Assembly (NCBI GenBank): GCA_016177775.1
Contig: JACOUQ010000024.1
Coordinates: forward strand, 1 to 64,000
Reading direction: 5' to 3'
Source: Geobacter sp.
GTDB lineage: Bacteria; Desulfobacterota; Desulfuromonadia; Geobacterales; Geobacteraceae
DNA: 64,000 bases
A program made the position numbers and the translations under genes. A model generated the notes under the pieces. The model searched no databases. It was not told the DNA's origin and was given only the letters and a program-made list of their open reading frames with translations. This document shows, one piece after another, positions 53,515 to 61,807 of the stretch (the stretch's first letter is position 1; every line of letters begins with the position of its first letter).

Positions 53515-54777
53515 ATGCCCGACAACAACGCGCAGAAGATGAATCCGTGGGAAATGGTGCTGGCCCAGGTGGACAAGGCGCAGAAGTACCTGCAATGCGA
53601 CCAGAACATGATCGAGTTCCTGAAGCATCCCGAACGTGCCCTGGTTGTTTCCGTGCCGGTCCGGATGGACGACGGCAAGCTCAGGGTCTTCAAGGGATAC
53701 CGGGTGCAGCACAGCACGGTGCGGGGACCGGCCAAGGGTGGGGTACGTTACCATCCCGAGGTTAACCTTGACGAGGTGACGGCCCTGGCAGCCTGGATGA
53801 CCTGGAAGTGCGCGGTGATGAACATACCCTTCGGCGGGGCCAAGGGGGGGGTGGAATGCGATCCGGACGAGCTCTCCCCCGGAGAACTGGAGCGGCTCAC
53901 CCGGCGGTACACGGCCGACATCTTCAGCTTCATCGGCCCAGACCGCGACATACCGGCGCCGGACGTGAACACCAACGACCAGACCATGGCCTGGATGATG
54001 GATACCTACTCCATGCAGGTGGGGCACTCGGTGCCGGGAGTGGTGACCGGCAAACCCATTGCCATCGGCGGTTCGGAGGGTAGAAGCGATGCGACCGGCC
54101 GCGGAGTGGTCTACATGGTGATCGAGACCGCCAAGAAATTGGGGCTGAAGCTGGATGGGGCCACGGCAGCGGTGCAGGGATTCGGCAACGTCGGGTCGTC
54201 GGCCGCCAGGAACCTCTTCCGGGAAGGAGTGAAGATCGTCGCCATCAGCGACCGGAACGGCGGCTATTATTGCAGCTCCGGGATCAACCCCTATGAATTG
54301 CAGCGGCATTTCGCGGAGAACAGGACCCTGTCCGGCTTTCCCGGCTGCGAGACCATTACCAACGAGGAACTGATCGGGCTAAAATGCGACATACTTGTGC
54401 CCGCAGCGCTGGAAAACGTAATTGACAGGGAAAATGCAGACAAAGTGCGCGCCAGGATCGTGGCGGAGGGGGCAAACGGACCAGTGACCCCCATCGCGGA
54501 CGAGATCCTCAAGGGGAAGGGGGTATTCGTAATCCCGGACATCCTGGCCAATGCCGGCGGGGTGACAGTCTCCTACTTCGAGTGGGTGCAGGACCTGCAG
54601 AACTACTTCTGGAACGAGGCGGAGATCAACAACAAGCTGCGGCAGATCATGGTGAGCGCCTTCAAGAAGGTGATGGCCATAGCCGAGGAGCACCAGATCG
54701 ACAACCGGACCGCGGCCCAGGTGCTCGGCATAGGTAAGGTGGCGGAGGCGGTAAGACTGCGGGGAATATATCCGTAA
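53515..54777 (+). CDS. gdhA: Glutamate dehydrogenase
   Basis: The 420-residue enzyme interconverts glutamate and 2-oxoglutarate. Motifs: KGGVRYHPEVNLDEV, FGGAKGGVECDPDELS with the catalytic Lys, GPDRDIPAPDVNTN, and Rossmann VQGFGNVGSSAARNL. The size and sequence fit the hexameric small-subunit GDH of bacteria and archaea. AAAGGAGA precedes the ATG; a TATAAC-like -10 lies near 53475. Monocistronic. Confidence 0.96.
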   Translation: MPDNNAQKMNPWEMVLAQVDKAQKYLQCDQNMIEFLKHPERALVVSVPVRMDDGKLRVFKGYRVQHSTVRGPAKGGVRYHPEVNLDEVTALAAWMTWKCAVMNIPFGGAKGGVECDPDELSPGELERLTRRYTADIFSFIGPDRDIPAPDVNTNDQTMAWMMDTYSMQVGHSVPGVVTGKPIAIGGSEGRSDATGRGVVYMVIETAKKLGLKLDGATAAVQGFGNVGSSAARNLFREGVKIVAISDRNGGYYCSSGINPYELQRHFAENRTLSGFPGCETITNEELIGLKCDILVPAALENVIDRENADKVRARIVAEGANGPVTPIADEILKGKGVFVIPDILANAGGVTVSYFEWVQDLQNYFWNEAEINNKLRQIMVSAFKKVMAIAEEHQIDNRTAAQVLGIGKVAEAVRLRGIYP

Positions 54778-54783
54778 TAACCA

Positions 54784-54856
54784 GGGACTGGGGACTGGGG
54801 ACTAGGGATTGGGGATTAACTGAATTTTCTCACATCTCACATCTCACGTCTCACTT
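54784..54856. repeat. Heptamer array pair GGGACTG / CTCACAT
   Basis: 54784-54818 repeats GGGACTG, GGGACTG, GGGACTA, GGGATTG, GGGATTA. 54829-54856 repeats CTCACAT, CTCACAT, CTCACGT, CTCACTT. It lies between convergent gdhA and the PilZ gene. The two arms are of different unit types. Confidence 0.85.
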
Positions 54857-54862
54857 TTCTTA

Positions 54863-55558
54863 TCACTTCAAACTGAGCGGCGCGCCGCCCACCATGTCCT
54901 TGATCTGGGCCGCCTGCTCCGGGGTTATCTCCCGAAAACAGACACCGATGCCGGGTATTCCCAGGGTCTTCCCCCACTCCTTCACCCAGCGTACCTCAAC
55001 CTCGATGGGGGCTGGATCGAGCAGCTCCATGAACTTCAGCCAGGCGACCTCCCCGATCTGCCAGCGAAGCGGCGTGAAGACGAAGCACCCTTCCTTGGAA
55101 ACGTTCATGGTTATGGTCTTGATGGTCTCTGCCTCGGCAAAATCCTCTTTCTTCGACAACAAGACGTTGAAGTTCAGCTCCACACGTTCGCAGTCGCGAA
55201 TGACCCGCGGCGTGAACCCCATGCACTGGCTTTCCACGAACCGTTGAAGGGTGGCGTTTTCGTCATGGGCCTGTCCGAAATACAACACGCTGATCTGCTG
55301 CGTGTCCGGATCGAACTTCAACCTGACGGAAGGAAATATCTGGATGAGGTCGTGGATAAAGGCCTTCTCGCTGCCACTGGCGCTGTTCATTACCGAGGTA
55401 TCCAGCAGAATCCCGCTGAATGTTGCATAAGGCAGAACACGGTGTAGCTCGGACACCGAAGGTACGCTTTCCAGGGAAACCTGAAGCTGCATCAAGGCCT
55501 TGGAATAGGCGATACGGGCATCCCGGTTGTTAACAACAAGCAACAGCCTGACGTCCAT
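54863..55558 (-). CDS. PilZ-domain protein with degenerate receiver-like N-terminus
   Basis: The 231-residue protein has an N-terminal domain that resembles a response-regulator receiver in outline (LLLVVNNRDARIAY; ATFSGILLDTSVM) but lacks a clear acidic pair. The C-terminal PilZ domain has RDCER (RxxxR) and NVSKEGCFV, with Asn replacing Asp of DxSxxG. It can plausibly bind c-di-GMP. It follows the inositol monophosphatase gene with no gap. Confidence 0.82.
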   Translation of the reverse strand: MDVRLLLVVNNRDARIAYSKALMQLQVSLESVPSVSELHRVLPYATFSGILLDTSVMNSASGSEKAFIHDLIQIFPSVRLKFDPDTQQISVLYFGQAHDENATLQRFVESQCMGFTPRVIRDCERVELNFNVLLSKKEDFAEAETIKTITMNVSKEGCFVFTPLRWQIGEVAWLKFMELLDPAPIEVEVRWVKEWGKTLGIPGIGVCFREITPEQAAQIKDMVGGAPLSLK

Positions 55559-56410
55559 TCAGTTTCTCCTCACGCAATCACATCCAGGCAGGACATCGCC
55601 ACCCTGCTCAACGAGCCGGCGGCTGTAGCCGGCATCCACCGCCCGGCGGAGCACCTCCAGCATCTCCCCGTGCACCAGGCCGTTGCTGGCAAGAATCCTG
55701 TGATCGTAAACCGAGTAAGTCTCGCCGCTATGGTTCGTGACCCTCCCCCCGGCTTCCTCCACCAGAAGCTTGCCGGCAGCCACATCCCACGGCTTCAGCT
55801 TTATCTCCCAGAAACCATCCAGCCTTCCGGCCGCCACGTAAGCCAGGTCCAGCGCCGCAGCCCCGGCCCGCCGGATGCCCCGCGCCGCCATCTGGAAAAA
55901 GACGAAATTGTCCAGGTTGTTCTCGTTGTCCCACGCCCGGTCGTAGGGGAAGCCGGTGGCCAGAAGGCACCCCTTCAACGGCTGCCGCTTCGAGACGCCC
56001 ATCGGCTTGCCGTTGAGAAATGCCCCCTCACCCTTCACGGCGGTGAACATCTCGTCCAGCACCGGCTGGTAGATGACTCCGACCTTCACATCCCCCTCCA
56101 CCTCCAAGGCTATGGAGACGCAGAACCAGGGGAAACCGTGGGCGAAGTTGTTGGTCCCGTCCAGGGGATCGATGATCCAGACGTGGGAGGAGCCGCTCCG
56201 CTCGTATTCATACTCCTCCGCCAGGATATCGTGGTCGGGAAAGGCCTCCTTCAGCATCGAAACAATCAGCTTCTCGCACGCCTTGTCCACCTCGGTAACA
56301 AGGTTGATTTCCCCCTTGTACTCGATGTCGATGTCGCTCCAGAGCTTCTCCAGCTGCAATGCCCCGGCGGCCTTGGCCGCGCGGACTGCTGTTTCCAGAA
56401 ATCTATTCAT
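55559..56410 (-). CDS. suhB: Inositol-1-monophosphatase family protein
   Basis: The 283-residue phosphatase has the metal-binding motifs LAEEYEYE, WIIDPLDGTNNFAHGFPWF (IMPase motif A) and KPWDVAAGKLLVEEAGG (motif B). SuhB-type members dephosphorylate inositol phosphates and some also act with NusA in rRNA transcription. The stop abuts the PilZ start, implying an operon. Confidence 0.92.
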   Translation of the reverse strand: MNRFLETAVRAAKAAGALQLEKLWSDIDIEYKGEINLVTEVDKACEKLIVSMLKEAFPDHDILAEEYEYERSGSSHVWIIDPLDGTNNFAHGFPWFCVSIALEVEGDVKVGVIYQPVLDEMFTAVKGEGAFLNGKPMGVSKRQPLKGCLLATGFPYDRAWDNENNLDNFVFFQMAARGIRRAGAAALDLAYVAAGRLDGFWEIKLKPWDVAAGKLLVEEAGGRVTNHSGETYSVYDHRILASNGLVHGEMLEVLRRAVDAGYSRRLVEQGGDVLPGCDCVRRN

Positions 56411-56525
56411 TACACCCCTCGAAACATGTCACGAGAAAAAGTCGCTGCGTAGTTCCGCGACATGGGTTACCGCCTTACCAAGCTTATAACAATCTTTCTT
56501 CGACAAAGAAACTGGTATTCCTCCC

Positions 56526-56984
56526 CTACCCGCCAAATTCGGCCCAATACCCGGAATCAAGCGCTTCCTCGATCTCCGGCCGGGGGTCCCACGTCATGCT
56601 CCTGGGGCAGAGCACGCGCGCACTTTCCTCGATCCGCTGTACAAGGGCGTCCCTTTCCAGGATATCCCCCCCGACCTTGAACTGGTCGAAGGCCCCCTTC
56701 CCGTTCTTCATCTGCACGACAATCCCGGCCGGTGCCGGTTCGCCTTCTTTCCGACGGGGTAGGATAAACCTCTCGTAGGCACTCCAGAGGGCAGTCGCAA
56801 GGAGCGGAAAAGTGGCGACATCCGGCACGACCACCCGCCAGTCTAGCGCGGAGGTCATCACGATCCCCGGCGGGGGGTCCGCCGTAAAGTAATGGCCCTG
56901 CGGCGCCAGCTCTGCAAGAAACCGCACGAATTCATCGGTAGAAACCGTCCCCTTCACATTCGACAGCGCACCCTGGATATGCAT
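56526..56984 (-). CDS. Conserved-looking hypothetical protein
   Basis: The 152-residue protein is soluble with mixed alpha/beta prediction. No motif is recognised; LPRRKEGEPAPAG and SMTWDPRPEIEEALDSGYWAEFGG are distinctive. GAGGGGG lies ahead of the ATG. Function unknown. Confidence 0.6.
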   Translation of the reverse strand: MHIQGALSNVKGTVSTDEFVRFLAELAPQGHYFTADPPPGIVMTSALDWRVVVPDVATFPLLATALWSAYERFILPRRKEGEPAPAGIVVQMKNGKGAFDQFKVGGDILERDALVQRIEESARVLCPRSMTWDPRPEIEEALDSGYWAEFGG

Positions 56985-57020
56985 GGAGCCCCCCCTCGCC
57001 GTTGTTTCGTAATACCTCGC

Positions 57021-57305
57021 TCATTTCATCTTAACAATTGCATCATGAAGGGCGGTCGTGACCTCGTCCCAGATCCTTTCCGTTCCCCCCTTGAGGTCCT
57101 CCCACGAATCGTCACTGGCGGCCGAAACACCCATCAGCTTCTTTTCCGCCTCTTTCCGCTTGAGCAGCAAGGCGTCTATCTCCTTGCAATATTCGGCTTT
57201 AACGTCGTCCGGGGCGCTGTCCGCCTTATACTTGAGCTGGTCTATCTGCGCATCCCATTCCACCATCCGTGCAGAAAGTTTTTCGACGAACTCCATCTTG
57301 TCCAT
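57021..57305 (-). CDS. Small helical protein, coiled-coil
   Basis: The 94-residue charged protein is predicted mostly helix with heptad-like spacing (EWDAQIDQLKYKADSAPDDVKAEY; LLKRKEAEKKLMG). GGGAGG lies before the ATG. Such proteins are common small cytosolic coiled coils of unknown function. Confidence 0.65.
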   Translation of the reverse strand: MDKMEFVEKLSARMVEWDAQIDQLKYKADSAPDDVKAEYCKEIDALLLKRKEAEKKLMGVSAASDDSWEDLKGGTERIWDEVTTALHDAIVKMK

Positions 57306-57350
57306 GATGGCAACCTCCCTGTTCTTAAGAACCCTTCCCCTTGCTCCTGC

Positions 57351-57671
57351 CTAAGCGGCAGTAACAGTGGTGTCTATTCTGACATGCAAGGCTTTTTTGA
57401 TGGTGGCAAAGATCGCCGAGAGATTTTCCATCGTAGGATTGCCGGAAGCGGAAAGCATTCGGTGAAGGCTTTTGCTCGGTTTATGGACTTCTTCGGCCAG
57501 ACGCTCGAAGCCGACCGTTGCGTTTATCAAATCGCGCAAAATCAGTTTGGCAGTGGTTGAATCGCCATCCAGCATCAGATCGATAGCTTCGTGAAGCAAG
57601 GCTTTTGCAAAATCAGGGTCACATTCGACCCGCTTCTTTACCGTTTCTTTGAAATCTCTCGTAAGGGCCAT
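57351..57671 (-). CDS. Antitoxin of a HigBA/RelE-type module
   Basis: The 106-residue protein ends with a helix-turn-helix-like FERLAEEVHKPSKSLHRMLSASGNPTMENLSAIF. It lies 15 bases after the toxin gene (toxin-first order). It should neutralise the toxin and bind the operator at 58031-58046. GGGAGA precedes the ATG. Confidence 0.82.
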   Translation of the reverse strand: MALTRDFKETVKKRVECDPDFAKALLHEAIDLMLDGDSTTAKLILRDLINATVGFERLAEEVHKPSKSLHRMLSASGNPTMENLSAIFATIKKALHVRIDTTVTAA

Positions 57672-57686
57672 TACGGTCTCCCTATG

Positions 57687-58022
57687 TTATTTCTTTTCCC
57701 GATGTGTTTTACGCTCTTTATATTCGGCCCACAGGGCCTTTGCACGGCCAATGTCCCTCTGTTGTCCCTTCTTGGTGCCACCGCCCAGAAGGATGATCAA
57801 CCGATCGCCGTCTCTGCCAAAGTAAACTCGATAACCAGGCCCCCAATCCAGACGATACTCGCCAATTCCACTGAACCACTTGACGTTGGAAAGGTTGCCC
57901 TGCTCGATCTTGAGTATCACCACCGAGATTTTCGCAGCAGCTATCGTGTCCAGCCCCATGAACCATTCTTCGTAAGGACTTGTGCCGTCTTCGCGGAGGT
58001 ATTCTTCGACTTTGTAGCTCAT
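57687..58022 (-). CDS. RelE/ParE-superfamily toxin
   Basis: The 111-residue protein has the addiction-module killer pattern: [68 protein letters not shown], and a Lys/Arg-rich tail. It should cleave ribosome-bound mRNA. Its ATG is predicted to coincide with the transcription start, giving a leaderless message. Confidence 0.87.
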   Translation of the reverse strand: MSYKVEEYLREDGTSPYEEWFMGLDTIAAAKISVVILKIEQGNLSNVKWFSGIGEYRLDWGPGYRVYFGRDGDRLIILLGGGTKKGQQRDIGRAKALWAEYKERKTHREKK

Positions 58023-58027
58023 TGATA

Positions 58028-58056
58028 ATGGTAACCTATGTGTTACTTTGAGTCAA
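58028..58056 (-). promoter_or_regulatory. Toxin-antitoxin promoter with 5-6-5 operator
   Basis: TTGACT (58051-58056) and TACCAT (58028-58033) are 17 bases apart. The spacer and -10 carry the palindrome GTAAC-ACATAG-GTTAC (58031-58046), the same 5-6-5 design as at 33680-33695. Confidence 0.7.
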
Positions 58057-58072
58057 TTGCCTTTTTTCTAAC

Positions 58073-58477
58073 TCAACTGTCGTCCTCTGCCGGGCAATGC
58101 ACCGCTGTTCCCGGCTCGCGCAGGATTATCGCCTTCAGGTGCTCGGTGACCTCTGTTGCCTCAAAAAAGTTCGCTGTGTGTCCATTCAAATCCTTGAAGG
58201 ATGGCTTTGTGCAGAGAAGCAGCTCCAATTCCCGTTCTGATTGCGATTTTACGTTGAAGATATACGGGCCGAGGCGGTGGCCGCCGAGATGAGGCTGCTT
58301 GAAGTTGATGACAACTTCAGCGAAGCCCGATTCCTCTACCTTCAAGGAAGACACAGCTGAAGCAAATTCAGGTTTTTGTTCGAGCAGATGTCGCACATCG
58401 CTGAAGTCAACGCTGCCGCCGGCATATGCCGGGGAGACGAAAACCGTTGCAATGAATATGGCTGTAATGAGCTTCAT
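58073..58477 (-). CDS. Exported protein of unknown function
   Basis: The 134-residue product has a signal peptide ending AYA-GG. The mature part includes LLEQKPEFASAVSSLKVEESGFAEVVINF and HLGGHRLGPYIFNVK, with two cysteines (LLLCTK and VHCPAE) that could form a disulphide. No family is recognised. Lower GC than neighbours. Confidence 0.65.
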   Translation of the reverse strand: MKLITAIFIATVFVSPAYAGGSVDFSDVRHLLEQKPEFASAVSSLKVEESGFAEVVINFKQPHLGGHRLGPYIFNVKSQSERELELLLCTKPSFKDLNGHTANFFEATEVTEHLKAIILREPGTAVHCPAEDDS

Positions 58478-58548
58478 ATTGTTTCCGCAGTTAACGGTGT
58501 GAGGTTTAGCTGCAGCGAAGCCGACAGCTGCAGCCGCTTGTTCGATGC

Positions 58549-59004
58549 TCAATTTCTTCCCCAACTCATTATTCTGTTAATATTTGTGATCGCACCTGAA
58601 GCCATTCCCAAATGTCCGTGGTTATTCATGTTGAAAAGGCCCTCGACAAGAACATATTGTCCATTGAAGTCATGGGCTAGGGTGGGCTCGGTAACCTTTA
58701 ATGTTGCTGTGTCAGGTGATAGCCAGACAGCATTTTTGGTAACAAGATTGACATCAGCTTTTGATAGATAAAGCGCATTCCCCTCGAATTCAAAATTGGC
58801 CACACCTATTACTCTGACCCGCCTCCCATGATACCTTTCTGGTGTGGCAATAAGATTTATCAGTGACACATCTTCGATTTTGTCTTTCACCGTCCCATAG
58901 TGATGCTTCTCCTGGAGCGGAGGCTTCATGGATTTGGACCAGAAAAGTAATCCAGCTGTCATCAAAATGATGACAGCTAGAACGAAAACCACTCTTTTCC
59001 CCAT
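58549..59004 (-). CDS. Membrane-anchored protein with a predicted OB-like domain
   Basis: The 151-residue protein has one N-terminal transmembrane helix (VFVLAVIILMTAGLLFW). A beta-rich domain (YHGRRVRVIGVANFEFEGNALYLSK) follows that resembles short OB-fold proteins such as YdeI/NirD-type. AAGGA lies five bases before the ATG. Function unknown. Confidence 0.65.
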   Translation of the reverse strand: MGKRVVFVLAVIILMTAGLLFWSKSMKPPLQEKHHYGTVKDKIEDVSLINLIATPERYHGRRVRVIGVANFEFEGNALYLSKADVNLVTKNAVWLSPDTATLKVTEPTLAHDFNGQYVLVEGLFNMNNHGHLGMASGAITNINRIMSWGRN

Positions 59005-59118
59005 TTTTTATCCTTCACCGAACGATATTATTTGGCAGACGACGTTTGAGGAGTCTTAAAGGGGGTCGCATCGACATTCTTCATTTCATGCAGAAATATA
59101 AACCTTCCCCCAATCACC

Positions 59119-59589
59119 CTAACGCTTTCCATCCGCATTCCGTTCCTTCAATACCGCCTCGCGGTCAGCTATCCTGACGACAAGTCCCGCGCATCTCTCG
59201 TTGTACTTTATCGATTCAGCGTTATACGCGTCCCCTTCGGCCTTCAGCTTCCCGGCGCGGTCGTTTGAAGATTTGACGAGTGTATTGTGTTTTTCAGAAC
59301 GCTTGTTAAAGGCATCAACCTGCATTGCGTCAGCCAAATCGATATTTTTCTGCTCATCCACAAGAGACGCGGCCCCAGTCTGAATCAGTGATATCGTCGC
59401 ATTATACTCGGCAATGTGCTCATCAAGCATTTTGCGGAGAACTTTGAGCTTGTCTTCTGAATCGAGGCAAGCGCGAAATTGCACGCGGGAGGAAAACTTG
59501 TAATCCTTTAGTTCAGAGTCGGCGGCAAAGACCGGCTTGATAACGATCATGAGCAAAAAGGCAATAATGGTTACAAATGCATTGTACAT
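59119..59589 (-). CDS. Exported coiled-coil protein
   Basis: The 156-residue product has a signal peptide (FVTIIAFLLMIVIKPVFA) and a mature region that is almost entirely helical. The spacing LRKMLDEHIAEYNATISLIQ, then SDRAGKLKAEGDAYNAESIKYNERC, suggests a coiled coil. Two cysteines are widely separated. The ATG giving MYNAFVT has GAGG; a longer frame starts at 59634. Function unknown. Confidence 0.65.
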   Translation of the reverse strand: MYNAFVTIIAFLLMIVIKPVFAADSELKDYKFSSRVQFRACLDSEDKLKVLRKMLDEHIAEYNATISLIQTGAASLVDEQKNIDLADAMQVDAFNKRSEKHNTLVKSSNDRAGKLKAEGDAYNAESIKYNERCAGLVVRIADREAVLKERNADGKR

Positions 59590-59634
59590 GTAAAACCTCA
59601 GAGTATGATCGATCACATTCCAACACCAATTCAT

Positions 59635-59969
59635 GCAGAAAAAATAAAAGCCGCCCCTTCAGCACAATTGCTGACACGAGCGGCTTTTTATCTACAGGGT
59701 GGCTTGGGGCCGATATGCATGGCTTCCCCCAGGCGTAGTTTCCTTTAACACAAGGGGTTAAACTAGCCCGAACAGGAAAAATCGTCAAGAGTAAATCATT
59801 GAACACACCTAACGAATCGTAACAATGGTCATCCCGTTTCCCCCCTCCATCTGATCGCCGGGCCGGAATGAAGCCACCAGCGGGTGACCGTCCAGGTATT
59901 GGAGGAGGCTAAGGGGACGGAGTTGATTAGTTGGCTAGAGGGAGTTGAGAAATTCCACTACAGCGGTGA
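59635..59969. other. Gene-free interval with terminator and possible structured RNA
   Basis: This 335-base stretch separates the exported protein genes. It holds a terminator-like hairpin (59643-59691) and upstream of it on the minus strand a GGGG...CCCC hairpin around 59703-59735 flanked by CTAC/GTAG. No gene is convincing. A riboswitch-like leader cannot be excluded. Confidence 0.5.
59643..59691 (-). terminator. Terminator upstream of the coiled-coil gene
   Basis: AAAAGCCGC...GCGGCTTTTA with a TTTTTT tail on the minus strand. It ends transcripts from the gene at 59970-61082 before the gene at 59119. Confidence 0.75.
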
Positions 59970-61082
59970 CTATCGTTTTTGTTTTAGCCATTCGCTCCAT
60001 TCCTTGTTCATGTCCATGGGTTCAGTAGCCGACATTTCGCGCCTGAATTTCCAGTTGCCTTTGTCAAGATAGAAGAGGTACCTCTTCGAGAGGCGGGTTC
60101 CTCCTACGGCCTCGACCGCGAACTCGGTTTTCGCAAGGCCAACAATATCGTTATAGCCGGCGTTTATCGAAGCCTTCTGCAGAACTTTGCCCGGATATTT
60201 ACGATTTGCATCGCTTTCGCCTTTCAGAGCGACTGCGTATTCGAGCAACGCATGGAGAGACTCACTATCTCCTGCGCGTGGGACGGTATTGGGATGTGCC
60301 TGATAAATCTCTGTCAGCTTTAGCTCTTTTTTCACGTTCCACTTCTTGCCCTTCTTGTCGAACATGAACTTTCTCTCAGAGTCCTTGCCGTCTACGGAGT
60401 AGACGGCGTGTGCATAGCCCCATTGAGGACCGCCATAGGGGGCTGCAAGTGTAACGATTGAGTCAATGTCCTCTTTGGTTTTTACCACTTTGCCTGGATT
60501 CTTTGAACGCATGTACAATTCTGCTGCTGCGAGTAACGTGTCGGTAGAATCAGCAGCGAGATCAACTTGGCCGTCTATAATTCGAAATCCTTTTACAAGG
60601 GCGACAAAGTTCCCGCTGATCTGGGTATCCATTTTCCCGGGTACCAGAAGAGAGATGGAACCCGGCAGAAATCCTTTTTTTGTCTCTTTTCCAAACTTCA
60701 GCTTCATTTTATAGCCAGTAGAAATCATTTCGTGCCTAGTCGGGCTCGGAGGGATCGTGGGGATCGTGGCAAGCACCAGCGTGAGGTTGTGTTCCGATTT
60801 TCCGATGGCATTGACGATGATTTCCTCGCCCTCGGGAATCCTTCCCTTCTCGATGTGGAGGAAGACGGTTATATTCCGCTCCGGAAGAAAATCTCCGCCC
60901 TGCCGTATTTCGAGTAACCCGTTGTCGAGCACCACTTTTTCTGGATGAAACGGGTTGCCGAACAATTTGCCGGAGATTTTCGTCTTATTACGGCCCATCT
61001 CACGACTCGCCGCAGAACATTGGCTGGAACCCTGAAGAAAAACCAGTATGAGTGCAACAAATGCTGTAAGTAGACTTTTCAT
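59970..61082 (-). CDS. Large exported protein of unknown function (paralogue 2)
   Basis: The 370-residue protein has a signal peptide (ending CSA-AS) and the same architecture as the protein at 33823-34893. Shared segments include SGKLFGNPFHPEKVVLDNGLLEIRQGG, GFRIIDGQVDLAADSTDTLL, KRYLFYLDKGNWKFRR and NxKYPGK. It has a longer C-terminal tail (SATEPMDMNKEWSEWLKQKR). The two copies, 25 kb apart, are clearly homologous but diverged. No known domain is recognised. Confidence 0.75.
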   Translation of the reverse strand: MKSLLTAFVALILVFLQGSSQCSAASREMGRNKTKISGKLFGNPFHPEKVVLDNGLLEIRQGGDFLPERNITVFLHIEKGRIPEGEEIIVNAIGKSEHNLTLVLATIPTIPPSPTRHEMISTGYKMKLKFGKETKKGFLPGSISLLVPGKMDTQISGNFVALVKGFRIIDGQVDLAADSTDTLLAAAELYMRSKNPGKVVKTKEDIDSIVTLAAPYGGPQWGYAHAVYSVDGKDSERKFMFDKKGKKWNVKKELKLTEIYQAHPNTVPRAGDSESLHALLEYAVALKGESDANRKYPGKVLQKASINAGYNDIVGLAKTEFAVEAVGGTRLSKRYLFYLDKGNWKFRREMSATEPMDMNKEWSEWLKQKR

Positions 61083-61170
61083 GGTGTGGCTTCCTTTTTC
61101 TTTTCTGGAATAATGCTGCGGATGACCTGAGAGCGATGCGAAACAGGTCTATTCGCATGTTGGGCGTTGA

Positions 61171-61668
61171 TTACAGTATCGGATTCCACCCTGTCGTTTG
61201 TACTTTCCAGGAATTCCCTTCTTTTTTGAATAAAATGCTTCCTCGTGAATTTACAAACTTTCCTTTCCAGATGCTCATGCCAGTGCCCGCAAGAGCTGCG
61301 TATCCAGTGCTTTCCGACACTAGGCAAGCTTGCACAGAGAACTTTTTTGACGCCATTTCTTGTAGCACCTTCTTTCTCTTCTTCAATTCTCCCTTGCTTA
61401 AAGTCACAAGTACATTTTTGGAAGCTGTGGCTTGGTACTCGATCATATATTTCTGAAATTCCTCAAAGTTGCCGGCTTCTGCAGCATGATTGTATTTGAG
61501 ATAAATGAATTCAAGCTCTTTCTGTAGGCTTGCAGAACAAGCTATGCCGTCATCTGGCATTTTTACAACAAAAAATGGAGGTTCCGTAGTTTGATCTCCA
61601 GCCCACAATGAACTTGTAAACGAAAGAAATAGGAACACTCCAACAAGAATGCCAAGCCTTCTTCTCAT
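61171..61668 (-). CDS. Exported protein, possibly NTF2-like fold
   Basis: The 165-residue protein has a signal peptide ending SLWA-GD. A helical first half (SASLQKELEFIYLKYNHAAEAGNFEEFQKYM) is followed by a beta-rich part ending FKKEGNSWKVQTTGWNP. This order fits NTF2-like (DUF4878-type) secreted proteins. Function unknown. Three 20-bp iterons lie just upstream. Confidence 0.65.
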   Translation of the reverse strand: MRRRLGILVGVFLFLSFTSSLWAGDQTTEPPFFVVKMPDDGIACSASLQKELEFIYLKYNHAAEAGNFEEFQKYMIEYQATASKNVLVTLSKGELKKRKKVLQEMASKKFSVQACLVSESTGYAALAGTGMSIWKGKFVNSRGSILFKKEGNSWKVQTTGWNPIL

Positions 61669-61721
61669 AACTTATCCCTTCTAAAATCGCCCGACGATGT
61701 GATTGAGCAGACGACCGTTGT

Positions 61722-61781
61722 CATCTACAAGTATATGCTTTCATCTACTAGTATATGCCGGCATCTATATATAGATGCTTT
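61722..61781. repeat. Three 20-bp iterons, the third a perfect palindrome
   Basis: Units: CATCTACAAGTATATGCTTT, CATCTACTAGTATATGCCGG, CATCTATATATAGATGCTTT in exact 20-bp register. The third contains GCATCTATATATAGATGC. They lie 54 bases upstream of the gene at 61668 and 27 bases past the lipoprotein stop, so they look like a regulator binding cluster. Confidence 0.75.
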
Positions 61782-61807
61782 TCCAATGACGTACCCTATG
61801 TGCTCTT

